Assembly: GCA_963921425.1 (NCBI GenBank) | Contig: OY992837.1 | Location: forward strand, 10,079,896 to 10,143,895 | DNA length: 64,000 nucleotides | Origin: Dryas octopetala | Taxonomy: Eukaryota; Streptophyta; Magnoliopsida; Rosales; Rosaceae | Reading direction: 5' to 3' | In this document: positions 35,840-46,941 of the stretch, piece after piece | How positions within the stretch are numbered: the stretch's first letter is position 1 | Layout of the letters: each line of letters opens with the position of its first letter | The notes under the pieces: model-generated | The model's input: only the letters and a program-made list of their open reading frames with translations | The model's database searches: none | What the model was told of the DNA's origin: nothing | Position numbers and translations under genes: made by a program

Positions 35840-38050
35840 CTATAAACAAAGTATTAAACTTAGTAACTTACTGTATTGAGTGGATTCTAAATCTTCAAGT
35901 TCCTTGTAGAATTCCACTTCCTCATCAGCTGGCTCCTTGTAGAAATTGAAATCTTCAGCTCTAAGCCAATCACTAGTACACACTAGTGCCTCTACCATTT
36001 TGGGAGTCAAGGAAGCTCTAAAGGGATCTACAATCCTCCTACCCAAGCTAAAAGCATTTTCACTAGCTACTGTTGAAGTTGGGATTGAGAGTATATCTTT
36101 TGCAACCTTAGCAAGTGTTGGATACCAAGATTGATTCACCTTCCACCAATCTAAGAGATCAAAGTTATTGTTTTCTAATTTTTCAAAAGGGTCACTGAAA
36201 TACTTATCAACCTCATTGCTAATCTCTGCTGCTTCTTCCTCCATTCTTTTCCTTTTGAGTTTCAACTCAAGTCTTGAAAGTCCACTTTCTGGTGCTACAG
36301 GCTGGCTGGAAGTTGGAGGCACTGGGACACTGCTGCTGCCTGCCCCTCTGTACTCATTATACAGATTCAACAAGCACTGTTTAATCTCACCAACAACCTG
36401 TGAGATCCTTTCAGCATCTGCCCCAGTCTCCTCAAGCACTGTTTTGATGGCTTCAAGTTTGTATCTAGGGTCTAGGACATGGGAAACAAAAACCAATTTG
36501 TTCAAGCCTTCAAAACTACCCCAATACTTATTGAACTTGGTCAGCATGGATTCTGCCACCTTCATCAAAACCAGATTACTATGCATTTGGGTTTTTTCTA
36601 TGATTTCTATTTGCAACTCAGATAACACAACAAACAATAGATGAGAGGTAGCAGTTTTGGTTGCACTTAAGGTCAGTGTAGCATCATAAATTTTTTTCAG
36701 AAAATGAACAAATGCATCTGCTTTCTCCCAATCTTCATCACTTGGGGGCCCCACCCTCTTACTGCCACCACCCTCTTTCTCATTAAAATAATTCACAAAA
36801 GGAGCATTCTCCTCTGCCATCCTTTTAAACACCAATTTAAACTTAGCAGCCCCATCTAGCATCTTATAGGTGGAATTCCACCTAGTTACAACATCCATGG
36901 GCACATTGCTCATTGCCCCCTTCTTCAACACCACACAATACTCCCTAAACTTGTCTAACCTTGCAGGACTTGAGTGAATGTATTTGGCACAGTTTCTGAT
37001 TGCCTCTATTGAGCTAGCCAGCTCCTTCAACCCATCCTTAACTATAAGATTGAGTATGTGACAAGCACATCTCATATGTAAATACATCCCATCAAACATC
37101 AAATTATTCATCTCCTTCAATCTCTTGGCCATGTATTCTACAGCCCCATCATTGGCAGAAGCATTATCAACTGTAATGCTAAAGATCTTTTCAATCCCCC
37201 AACCTCTCAAACAACTCCCCAAACACCTCCCTATGTCTTCACCTTTGTGACTTGTGATTTTTGTGAAATTAATTATCCTTTTGTGTAATTTCCACTCACT
37301 GTCCATAAAATGGGCAGTGACCACCATATAGTTAATGTTTTGGACACTTGTCCAAGTATCAGTGGTGATACTAACCCTTTGATCACCTATAACACTCATA
37401 ATTTTAGCCTTCTCCAAATTGAATAAGTCTAAGACACCTGCAGCAACCTTCTTCCTATCTGGTATCTTAAACTTGGGACACAAGTCAGATATCAGGTCCT
37501 TAAAACCAGCTGCCTCAACCACCCTAAAAGGCATTTCATCCATTATCACCCACCTAACAACCTTCTCCTCAAGCCTTTTTTGATTAAATGTATGGGGAAC
37601 CAATGGAGCCCCCATACCGTCTTGTGTTAGAGTGGATTGGCCTTTAGGAAGAACATTTCCCTTGTAACCAGGATTGTTTGGACACTTTTTCTCTATGTGA
37701 TTCCTAATACCAGTTGTCCCATTGTGTTTGGCATGGGCAGGCATTTCATGTTTGCAAGTGTTGCAAACAGCCCAAGGATACATGACCCCTTTTGAATTTT
37801 GCTTGGTAACTTTGGTGCAAAATGACCACACATCAGAACCCCTACTCTTCTTAGCCATCACTGGTTCAGACTCTCCTTGTTCATCTTGGGGTTCAGGTTG
37901 GTTACTTTCTGGTTGGTTACTTTCTGGTTGGGGTATGGGTGTAGGACATATAGGTGGAGGTATTTGTGTTGTTTGGGGTGGGCCTGAGGTTATACTAGGA
38001 GCATTTACACTAATAGAGGCACCCTGTGTGTTTGATTGGTTAGACTCCAT
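35840..38050 (-). CDS. hAT transposase with BED zinc finger (RICESLEEPER/Ac-like)
   Basis: Transposase of the hAT superfamily, which binds the element ends and moves the DNA by cut and paste. The frame is open for 736 codons from MESNQ; a further in-frame Met lies 18 codons upstream, and I chose MESNQ because the upstream text is not protein-like. Proline-rich N terminus with PESNQ repeats; BED finger about 70-125 (Cys96, Cys99, His118, Cys123). RNase-H-like core blocks include VSITTDTWTSVQNINY and FSITVDNASANDGAVEYM, both with the expected Asp, then MRCACHILNLIVKDGL. C-terminal dimerisation domain about 620-700 (LDWWKVNQSWYPTLAKVAKDILSIP...ASENAFSLGRR). No stop or frameshift interrupts it. 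The last residues may instead be encoded by a small downstream exon, since ACAGTAAGT is a plausible donor. Confidence 0.9.
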   Translation of the reverse strand: MESNQSNTQGASISVNAPSITSGPPQTTQIPPPICPTPIPQPESNQPESNQPEPQDEQGESEPVMAKKSRGSDVWSFCTKVTKQNSKGVMYPWAVCNTCKHEMPAHAKHNGTTGIRNHIEKKCPNNPGYKGNVLPKGQSTLTQDGMGAPLVPHTFNQKRLEEKVVRWVIMDEMPFRVVEAAGFKDLISDLCPKFKIPDRKKVAAGVLDLFNLEKAKIMSVIGDQRVSITTDTWTSVQNINYMVVTAHFMDSEWKLHKRIINFTKITSHKGEDIGRCLGSCLRGWGIEKIFSITVDNASANDGAVEYMAKRLKEMNNLMFDGMYLHMRCACHILNLIVKDGLKELASSIEAIRNCAKYIHSSPARLDKFREYCVVLKKGAMSNVPMDVVTRWNSTYKMLDGAAKFKLVFKRMAEENAPFVNYFNEKEGGGSKRVGPPSDEDWEKADAFVHFLKKIYDATLTLSATKTATSHLLFVVLSELQIEIIEKTQMHSNLVLMKVAESMLTKFNKYWGSFEGLNKLVFVSHVLDPRYKLEAIKTVLEETGADAERISQVVGEIKQCLLNLYNEYRGAGSSSVPVPPTSSQPVAPESGLSRLELKLKRKRMEEEAAEISNEVDKYFSDPFEKLENNNFDLLDWWKVNQSWYPTLAKVAKDILSIPTSTVASENAFSLGRRIVDPFRASLTPKMVEALVCTSDWLRAEDFNFYKEPADEEVEFYKELEDLESTQYSKLLSLILCL

Positions 38051-38169
38051 CCTAGACTCTATAACAAAAGTACAAAACACAACAAAACACAACATAACAT
38101 ACATTAATAATTATTTAACTCAAACCTTAGACTCTACAACAGAACATAGTCAACATACATTAATCATCA

Positions 38170-39010
38170 CATATTGGTAGCAAGCATTTGATACATACTA
38201 ACTTACTAAGCAGATTAATCATGCATTATAATTTATAACTTATATTATAAACAGATTAATTATACATTATAATTTATAACTTATAGTGGTTGCTTATAAA
38301 TTTATACTTACACGTTGATAAATTATAGTCTTATACAATATACACTCAGCATTCAACAATATCAATATGTATTATGTATTTATGTATAGTTGTATACACT
38401 CAGGCACTCAGCATTCAACAATTGCATACACTCAGCAAGTCAGCATTCAACAATACACTTTAGAAGTTTAGAGTCTTAGACTTAGTAACTAACCACTTCA
38501 GCAATGCAGCAATGCAGCAATCCAGCAAGCACTCCCTACTTCAGCAAGCACTCATCAACTAGTTCCTACAATACAAAATTATTCACATTGTTAGCAAATC
38601 AGCAATCAATCATAAACATTAAACAATGTGAATTGAAACCTAAAACCCCTTAATTTTAAAGTTTAAAAGTTTAAACCCCAAAAAACCCAGTTTCCCGAAA
38701 CCATAAAACCCTAAAATTCCAAGTCGAACTTTCAATTCATGATTGAATTGAACTAATTTAAACTTTTAAAGTCCAAACACCCCAAATTTAAAACCCCAGA
38801 AGCCCCAATTTTCCGAAACCCTAAAACCCCCAATTTTTAAAAACCCTAAAATTCCAATGTGAAATTTCAATTCATATATCACGAATTGAATTGATTTAAA
38901 AGTTTAAAAACCAAAAACCCCCAATTTTAAACCCTAGAAGCCCCAATTTCCCGAAACTCTAAACCCCCAATTTTAAAAACCCTAAAATTGTAATTCAAAA
39001 TTTACATGTC
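38170..39010. repeat. Tandem repeats in the hAT 5' subterminal region
   Basis: Three nested sets. A pair of about 35-bp units occurs at about 38208-38285 (AGATTAAT-ATGCATTATAATTT-like). Short ACTCAGCATTCAACAAT repeats lie at about 38340-38455, followed by GCAATGCA/CAGCAAGCACT words. About three diverged units of about 120 bp occupy 38640-39000 and contain AAACCCTAAAATTCCAA, CCCAATTTTCCGAAACC and TCAATTCAT-GAATTGAA blocks. They lie upstream of the transposase start, where promoter and transposase-binding sites would be expected. Confidence 0.7.
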
Positions 39011-39773
39011 GTGGTGGTCTTACCTCTGGTGGTGGTGGCGTTTGGAACTTTGGAGTTTGGATGTTATGGTAGTTATGGCTGGGTTCGACTTGTGGTGGTC
39101 TCAGATGAACAGAAAGAGAAGAGACAGAGGGAGATCGCAGAGAAAAAAGACAAAGAAGAGAGATGAGAGATGAGAGAATAGAAGATAGATGAGAGATGAG
39201 AGGTGAGTGGTGGCGTTGAGCGGTGGTGGTGTAGGCTGAGATGGTGGTTGTGTGGTTTGTGGTGTTACTGGTGTAGGCTGAGATGCAAAGACGAAGAGAG
39301 TCGAGAGTGAAGACCGAAGAGAGTCAAGAGACAGAATGAGATGATTTAGGTTTTTTTAAGGATCTGGTGGTGTAGGGTGCATGATAAAGATCTTGTACCC
39401 TACATCCAACGGTAAATTTTAAATCAAACAAGAAAAAAAAAATTAATAATAATAAATATATATACTGTCGGTATCGGTATACCGACGGTTTACGAATTTG
39501 TCTACCGCCTTCGCACCGCCCCCTCCACGGTTCGGTCATATTACCGAACCGATTAGGCGGTCAGCCATCGGACCGGTGTAAATCGGTTCGGTTACGTCGG
39601 CTTCCGGTTGCGGTTCGGTTTTTTCGGGCTACCGACCCAGCCCTAGCCAAGAGAAACAAAAGAAATGTATTCATCGGCAGAAAAATAAAAAAATTGAATA
39701 CATCTCAGCTTCATCCACATGAACATTTTCACAAGTGCCCACACTTGACTTGCATTTGCTACATCTCAGGCTC

Positions 39774-42324
39774 TCAGCAATGGTATTTGGAATCAGTATC
39801 TAAAATGATTTTGTTAGTTGGATCCGAAGTCCTAACTGCTATATTCCCCTCCTCTTCTGAAAGTCCACCTATTTCTTTATCTTCATTTGGACCATCCAAT
39901 TCCATTTCACCTAGTGCTCCAGAGTTTGAATCCTTATTATGCATATAATTCAACAATCTCTCCTGTATATTTACAGTTATAAAAGACTTATCCCCGAGTA
40001 GTCTTATAAATTCCTCGGCTCCCTCCAGATCTGCTTTCTCTTTCAAGTATTCCAGGCAGGCAGCCAAAACATTCTTGTCTGGTTTCCAACCAGGCCAGGA
40101 AGCCAAAATTGCTTTCCTCATCAACTCAACTGCCTTCTCAGTTTGATCATGATCAACATACCCTTTTGCCAAATAATACCATGTCATTGTACTAGGTTTC
40201 CCACCCTTTACTATTACCCTGTTAATAAGGGTTTCAGCCTTGTCAAGAAGACCTTTTCTGGTATAAGCACCAATCAAGTAATTCGGGATACGAATATCAT
40301 AAGTTAAATTCTTGGATTCCCATTCTTCAAAGATCTTCTCAGCACCTTCAATGTCGCCAATCTTCAAGAGTGACGTTATTATGCTCATATAGCCTTTATT
40401 GTATACTTTCCAGTGCTTCTTGTAAAGTTCCCATAGTCTCACAACACTATCTTTCTTCCCCAGTACTGCATATTGTGTCATAAGGTACTCAAATGCTATC
40501 CTCTTTCTTTTAGAGCTTGATATCAGTTCCTCCGACTTCTCTAGCATTGCCAAAGCCTTGTCCACATGTCCTGCTTTAGTATAACCATTTGCTGCAACAA
40601 CATAATTAGTCCATTTGCTATGACACTCAGGATAGGATTCCCATTTTCTCATTATCTCGTCAATCCCCTCAACATCAGAAGCAGCTGCATATGCACTGAG
40701 CCGGATCCCATATGTGAATTTGTCCCAACCAATGCCGTTATCTTCCATTTCCTTAACCAGAGTGTCCAATTTATCATACTTTCCGGTCTGATGATACAAA
40801 TTGAGCAAAACGTTGTATGCCAATGATGTCCTTGAGAACCCCATTTCCCGCATCTTCTGCATGATGGCCTCTGCTTTTTGCACAAGTTTTGCGTGGGCAT
40901 AGCAGTTGAGGAGAGCACAGTAAACTTGGAGGCCTTTTAATTGTTTGGGAATGTTATTAAAATAATTCTCAGCTTCTTCTATTCCATGAACTTTTGCAAT
41001 CAAGTCGAGCCGGATGGCAGCATCAGAGTGCAAAAGTTCAAAGTACCTTTTGTCAGTCATCCAAATTGAGATCTGGGAATAAATAAACAAACATAATTAT
41101 CAGAAGCTGGATTGCTAACATATCAGACATTGCTACTACCAAACATTAAGAAGATGCAAGCTTTGCTACTACCAATAACATCCTCACATTCATGGTGAAA
41201 GTGAAGCTATGGCCTATGGGCTGAGATATTTTGAAGCCTATAGCATTGCTCTCTCCCTTAGCCATCTAAACTACTATGAGAGAGTATGCTTGTTATGACT
41301 TGAATATTCTCTCCACAACAGTATGACACAATGTGTTTATCTTGAAAAGGAGTAGCAAAGCAAGCATATATACATATACATATAACAATTAAGCTACATG
41401 TAAATTTAAATGCTGATAGGAACACAGATAAGTTACTTAGCATAATTCAATCCATTGATTTTCTCAATTTCGTTGAGCTCAAAATAACATTTAAATAATT
41501 AAAGAAATAAAAGTAAGAACCCAAAAATATTTTCATTTCCACACTTTCCAAGAAACCAAACAGAAATTAGTACCCCAAGAGAATCATATATATACATATA
41601 ACAATTAAGCTGTATATGCATAATGCATTCAAATGCTGATAGCAACACAAATAAGTTACTCAATTAGCATAATTCAATCCATTGACAATTCAACTTCATC
41701 GAGCTCAAAATCACATTTTAATGAATTAAAGAAAATAAAAATAAGAACGCTAAAAATATTTTCATTTCGGCACTTTCCAAGCCGCCAAACAGAAATGAGT
41801 ACCTCAAAGAAAAGAATATACATATAACAATTAAGATGTATACGCATTCAAATGCTGATAGTAACACAAATAAGTTACTCAATTAGCATAATTCAATCCA
41901 TTGACTCTTCAATTTCATTGCGCTCAAAATAAAATTTTAAAAAATTTTAAAAAATAAAAGTAAGAACTCTAAAATATTTTTCATTTCCACACTTTCTAAG
42001 CAACCAAACAGAAATTAGTACCTCGAGAGCTTGCTTGTAGCGTCTGTGGTGCCTGAGCTCCTTCATGATAGTGACGAGGGCGTGCTTGTCTGAGGGTCGG
42101 CCTTCTTCGATCCACTGGTCGAGAACCGGGAAAATGGAGGCCGTAGGATCTCCGTTACGCGAAATCCGACGGTAAAGAGCGTCGAATGAGCCTTTCCGGG
42201 GCTTTCTCTGGGTCTGAGATGTGAGCGTTGAGGCTGTTGAGTACAGAGAAACGCTCGCCGGTACGTTTCGAAGACGGAAACGAGAGTAGAAATTCAGTAC
42301 GGAACTCCAGCGAGAATGCTTCAT
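39774..42324 (-). CDS. P-class pentatricopeptide repeat protein, probably mitochondrial
   Basis: RNA-binding organelle protein made of 35-residue helical hairpins, of the group represented by Arabidopsis At4g21705/At2g20710 (recalled). Exons 42022-42324 and 39774-41072 join in phase 0 to 533 aa. The N terminus (MKHSRWSSVLNFYSRFRLRN) is rich in Arg and Ser with few acids, consistent with a mitochondrial presequence. Repeats run from about residue 110 to 450, for example LQVYCALLNCYAHAKLVQKA, RTSLAYNVLLNLYHQTGKYD, CHSKWTNYVVAANGYTKAGH and DIRIPNYLIGAYTRKGLLDK. No DYW or E domain follows, so it is P class. An in-frame Met 31 codons upstream is possible, but MKHS gives the more family-like start. 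The intron begins with a triplicated segment (see 41390-42024). Confidence 0.92.
41390..42024. repeat. Triplicated intron segment including the PPR 5' splice site
   Basis: Three tandem copies of about 220 bp (about 41390-41605, 41606-41824, 41825-42024) are aligned on AATGCTGATA at 41409, 41632 and 41851. Each ends with the same text that covers the real splice donor on the minus strand (GAG|GTACTAATTTCTG). The middle copy keeps GAG|GTACTC and the far copy has GGGGTACTAA. The copies are roughly 85-90% alike by eye. Confidence 0.85.
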
Positions 42325-43808
42325 TTTGAGAGAGGGAGATAAAAGGGAGAGAGAGGAAGAGGGGGTTTTACAATAGTGAAGTTTTTTTTTGGTCGAAAAT
42401 AGTGAAGTTCGGAGCAATAGAAGGGTTTAAGCCTTTTTTTTTTTGCAAGCACTTATACTACATGGCTAGAAGGAGAGCCTGTAGCTTTTTTTTTTTTTTT
42501 TTAATAAACTATTTAGAAACCTAGTTTTTGAAAAAATTTTAATTGAAAATCCGGCCAAATAAAAAATTTAAGTTTCAGCCCAATCAGTCTGTCGTAGGGG
42601 TTGGAAAAATTACACTATTGAACGCTCGGTAGCTTGTCGAGAGCTTGACGAACATATGCATATGCACTTTTAAATTGCAGATGCATTTTTTTAGGTTGCA
42701 TATGTCTATTTTTAGGTTGCAAATGCTAAGTTGTAGAAGACATATTTTAAGTTGTAAATGCAGATTTTAGGTTGCAGATGTACTTGCAGATTCATATTAG
42801 GTTGCATATACAACGCCAAGCGCTTAACAGATATTTACCAAGCACTCAATAAGAATTGTCAAGTGTTCGATGAACAGTTTGAGCTGCAACTTAATTTTTG
42901 AACTTAGGTTAAATTTCTTTCTTATTTTGGATTTCTAAACATCCTCTATTTTTGGAGATGGGTTCGGTAATGTGAAATTTAAAAAAAATAAAAAGGGTAG
43001 AATTGTAATATTTTAATACAATGTAAAGGCTAACACCCAAACCCTAGTTGCCTAGTTGGCCCTTGAAAAAAAAAACTCCAAAAAAAAAAAAAAACTCCAA
43101 ACCCTAGTTGATTAAAGAGTCTTCCTTCCACCACTGCCGTGTGTGCCGTTTTCTTGTCTTGAGCGATTCAGCACCCCTCCAGCGCCATTCTCTTGTCTTC
43201 TTCGAGCTCTCTCACTCTCGTCTGAAACTCCATCCTCCAGGTAACCTTTCTCTCTCACCCATCTCTGCTATTTCCTGTGGTTGATGTCGTGCTACAGTTT
43301 TGGGTTGTGTATTTTGGTTTTGAATGGGGGGAGGAATACTGTACTCTGGTGTTTATTCTTGATGCTTGCCTATGCTACTTTCTGGGGTTGATGGTATCTC
43401 ATCGACATCTGCTACTTAGTCTTACACCATTTTTTATATTATATATTTTAATTTTTTTTTTTTGAAGTTTTCTATGTTATTCTTTATGTTTCTTTGATCT
43501 TGAACTACTGTACTGTCATAAAATCATAAGTATTAAAGTAACAAGAATTGGGCTTGAATTTGCACTTGGGTATTTCAATTGAACCATTTTTTATAAATGG
43601 CTTATTACTTGTTGACAGGAAGAAACATCTGGGTTTTCAAATGATGATTTAATGGTTTCTGTAATTACATTTCTAATTAAATATTCATTTGCTAAGGAAG
43701 TTCCATTGTCTAAAACTTACTGTGCAGCTTGATTCCTTGTGGCAGCTATTACCAAATATTAATACATTTTTCTTTTTCCTGTTCTGTAAATTGTGTTTAT
43801 ACAGAACC
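42325..43808. promoter_or_regulatory. Bidirectional intergenic region PPR / RPS5 with two telo-boxes
   Basis: Divergent promoters of the PPR (-) and RPS5 (+) genes. Two AAACCCTAG telo-box motifs lie at 43039-43047 and 43099-43107, separated by A-runs; telo-boxes are known activators of plant translation genes. About 43108-43240 is a pyrimidine-rich RPS5 leader exon ending CATCCTCCAG, followed by a leader intron (43241-43804). At 42650-42800 there are degenerate repeats of TTTTAGGTTGCA-ATGC of about 30 bp. Confidence 0.65.
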
Positions 43809-45551
43809 ATGGCTGCTGCTGTTGCTGCTCCCCCTGCTGCTACAGTGGAACCAGTGCTGTCTCACCATGACGTGAAGCTGTTCAACCGCTGGACCTTTGA
43901 GGATGTCCAGGTTTCTGTATTTTATGGTTTGGTTGATTTAATTTTAGTTTTCTGATATCGGTGATGAATCAGATAAACTATGGTTGAGTTTGGTAAAATA
44001 ATTTAGCTGGACTGTAATTTTTCAAAGTGTGTGCTTAGAGATGCATTTGTTTTAGTGTAGCTGTGCTTTGAGCTATTATATTTTGTGTTATAGTAAACTG
44101 TTGGTTGGTAAGTAGTGGAATTTATGGTTTGGTTGATTTAATTTTAGTTTTCTGATATCGGTGATGAATCAGATAAACTATGGTTGAGTTTGGTAAAATA
44201 ATTTAGCTGGACTGTAATTTTTCAAAGTGTGTGCTTAGAGATGCATTTGTTTTAGTGTAGCTGTGCTTTGAGCTATTATATTTTGTGTTATAGTAAACTG
44301 TTGGTTGGTAAGTAGTGGAAGATATATATGCATGCATTTCCCTGTTGGGTGTATAACATAGCGCACATGTTGCTCAACCTCAATATGTGTAATTGGGAAC
44401 TTTTTTTTTTTTGGACGTGTCTTGACCTTGTGTGGCCTTCTAGTGTTGTTTAGATTTACTGTAGGTCAGTAGGTGTAACTTTGTAGGTTAAATTTTATTG
44501 TCAACATCTTGATAATATCTACATGAGTTTTTTGTATAGATTAATTTGTCATATAAATTCTTCATCTAATCTACTTCCCATATGTATTTGAAATGATAAT
44601 TATGTAATTTGCAACATATAGGTCAGTGACATTTCACTGGTGGACTACGTTGGAGTGCAACCAGCCAAGCATGCAAATTATGTACCTCACACTGCTGGGA
44701 GGTACTCAGTCAAACGATTCAGGAAAGCCCAGTGCCCAATAGTGGAGAGGCTTACAAACTCACTCATGATGCACGGCAGAAACAATGGAAAGAAACTCAT
44801 GGCTGTGAGGATTGTTAGGCATGCAATGGAAATTATCCATTTGCTGACTGATCTGAACCCCGTCCAAGTTATTGTTGATGCTGTTGTTAATAGGTAAGTG
44901 CACGTGGATATGTTAATATCTTTCAAATAGTAATTGCATACTTTGTCTTCTGCTTAGGTCTGCAGAAGGTATTGATGCGAATGTGGTTCAAATTATTGTT
45001 GAACCTCAAGTGGCCTTTAATACAAATTTATCCTGATTACATGTTGATTTGGATGACCTTTTTTCTTCCTTTTCCAGTTTAAGTTTCATCAAACATTTTA
45101 TTTATTGTATATGTTTTTTGTGTGACAATCAGTGGTCCACGTGAAGATGCAACTCGTATTGGATCTGCTGGAGTTGTTAGGCGTCAGGCTGTGGATATCT
45201 CACCTTTGAGACGTGTGAACCAGGCTATCTATCTCCTTACAACTGGTGCTCGTGAGTCTGCTTTCAGAAACATCAAAACTATCGCTGAATGTTTGGCCGA
45301 TGAACTTATTAATGCTGCAAAAGGTTCTTCTAACAGGTACTGATGGCCTGGTTTCTGTATGCTTATTTTCCTAGTAATTGTTTTTTCTCCCAAAGCTCTC
45401 TTATCTGAATTCATTTTCATTTTTGTTATGTAGTCTGATTTCTTTTCCTTGATTCATCTTTTCTTTTCTGACTATTGGTGCTCTACTTGTGTGCAGTTAT
45501 GCCATCAAGAAGAAGGATGAGATCGAAAGAGTTGCCAAGGCCAACCGTTGA
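43809..45551 (+). CDS. RPS5: 40S ribosomal protein uS7 (RPS5)
   Basis: Small-subunit protein that binds the 3' major domain of 18S rRNA and contacts E-site tRNA. Coding exons 43809-43910, 44622-44893, 45133-45336 and 45497-45551 join in frame to 210 aa (Arabidopsis RPS5A about 207). A variable Ala-rich N terminus ([16 protein letters not shown]) is followed by the conserved core: [40 protein letters not shown] and [20 protein letters not shown]. It ends [13 protein letters not shown]. All introns are GT-AG. In Arabidopsis the orthologue (AML1) is required for normal growth and is adjacent to HST. Intron 1 of the coding region contains a perfect 200-bp tandem duplication. Confidence 0.97.
43921..44320. 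repeat. Exact 200-bp tandem duplication in an RPS5 intron
   Basis: Bases 43921-44120 and 44121-44320 read the same at every position I compared, beginning TTTATGGTTTGG and ending AGTAGTGGAA. Both lie inside the intron, so the protein is unaffected. Confidence 0.9.
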
Positions 45552-45955
45552 GGGGCTGCAGAATACTTTGAAGCAACAAGGGGAGTTTTGTCTGCGTTTG
45601 TTTATTTACTTGTCATTGTATGTCGTACCCTTGAATATGGAAGATGCTTTTGTCTTTTTTATGTTCCGAAGATCAGTCATCCTTTTAGTTTGTATCCTAT
45701 AACCTTGTATGGTTGAAAATTTTATGTTGAAATGAATTATGTTTCAACTATGTTACATTTGAGGTGATGATGTTGAGTCCCTTTGTAGGTTGCAGTCTAC
45801 CATTACCTCTTACCCTTTTTACCTTTCTTTTAGCTTGATTGTTTCCTCTAAGGTTACCTTGAAGATTAATTTGTGTTCTTGTCTTGCATTCGTGTATGGA
45901 TGATCATTTGTATCCGTAGTGGCAACACCCCAAGGAAATCATTACTTAGAAGTGC

Positions 45956-46674
45956 TTGAACATGATCACATGATAAAAAAACTTAGTGTATTGTTTGTTT
46001 TGCCGAATGAGATTCTAATACTTCAGAAATATTGGGATATAAAATGGTGTTATTTGGACCAATGGAATTTAATTTTTGGGAAACATATATAGAAAGGTAA
46101 AGTTTCTTTTCAAGAGTATAAGTTGCCATTATTTAAAAATTTAAAATTAGGGAATGGTAATGGTAATGGTAATGGGGATTCCAAAATGCTATGGGATTTA
46201 AAAGAGTTAATTACACTTACACCTTCTGAAGTTTATCGTCTTTTCGCATACACCCCTGGGGTTTTAATAATTACACATACACTCCTTGAGGTTTTAAAAT
46301 TGTTACATATAAGTTTGAACATGATCACATGATAAAAAAAAACTTAGTGTATTGTTTGTTTTGCCGAATGAGATTATAATACTTCAGAAATATTGGGATA
46401 TAAAAATGGTGTTATTTGGACCAATGGAATTTAATTTTTGGGAAACATATATAGAAAGGTAAAGTTTCTTTTGAAGAGTATAAGTTGCCATTATTTAAAA
46501 ATTTAAAATTAGGGAATGGTAATGGTAATGGTAATGGGGATTCCAAAATGCTATGGGATTTAAAAGAGTTAATTACACTTACACCTTCTGAAGTTTATCG
46601 TCTTTTCGCATATAACCCTGGGGTTTTAATAATTACACATACACTCCTTGAGGTTTTAAAATTGTTACATATAA
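45956..46674. repeat. Tandem duplication (about 360-bp unit) cutting a MITE
   Basis: Two near-identical units, about 45956-46312 and 46315-46674, each start TTGAACATGATCACATG and include a (GGTAAT)n stretch and the left end of a MITE. The offset grows from 359 to 362 bp through small A-run differences. The unit ends inside the MITE, so the upstream unit holds only its first about 109 bp. Confidence 0.88.
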
Positions 46675-46932
46675 CCCCCTATAGTGAGACGAAAATGATG
46701 AAAAATTATGCAAAAAAGCATGCTAAGGGATTAAATAGCCTAATAATATTATTCAAGGTGTAAGGTCCAACCTGAATACAAATATTTTTTATTTATTTAT
46801 TTATTTATTTTTCTTGTAGGGGGTTATATGCAACAGTTTTAAAACCTTAGGGGGTGTATGTGTAATTATTGAAACCTCAGGGGTATATGTGAAAAGACGA
46901 TAAACCTCAAAGGGTATAAGTGTAATTAACTC
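46566..46932. mobile_element. Mutator-type MITE, family A copy 1
   Basis: TIRs begin GAGTTAATTACACTTACACC, with the complementary right end ...GTGTAATTAACTC. An exact 9-bp duplication GATTTAAAA lies at 46557-46565 and 46933-46941. The arms contain TTTATCGTCTTTTC and CCCTGGGGTTTTAATAATT with their complements. A second full copy lies at 55273-55707, and a truncated left end at 46204-46312 arose by tandem duplication. Confidence 0.88.
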
Positions 46933-46941
46933 GATTTAAAA

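Larger units (their letters stand above)
34885..39645 (-). mobile_element. Complete hAT transposon, 4761 bp
   Basis: The termini TAGGGCTGGGT (left) and ACCCAGCCCTA (right) are perfect 11-bp inverted repeats. An exact 8-bp duplication GCCAAGAG lies at 34877-34884 and 39646-39653. Both subterminal regions are rich in CGGTA, CCGAACC and GGTTCGG words, typical transposase-binding context in hAT elements. It carries one long uninterrupted transposase frame on the minus strand. Perfect duplication, perfect termini and an open frame suggest a recent and possibly still mobile insertion. It sits between the 3' end of the PPR gene (129 bp from its stop) and the promoter of the methyltransferase gene. 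Confidence 0.95.

Noticed and set aside
36168-36644. 158-codon frame opposite the transposase
   Set aside because: Antisense shadow of the hAT transposase, which has clear domains on the other strand.
46123-46763. Two nearly identical frames with GNGNGNGD
   Set aside because: Produced by the tandem duplication and a (GGTAAT)n stretch; they end in MITE sequence.
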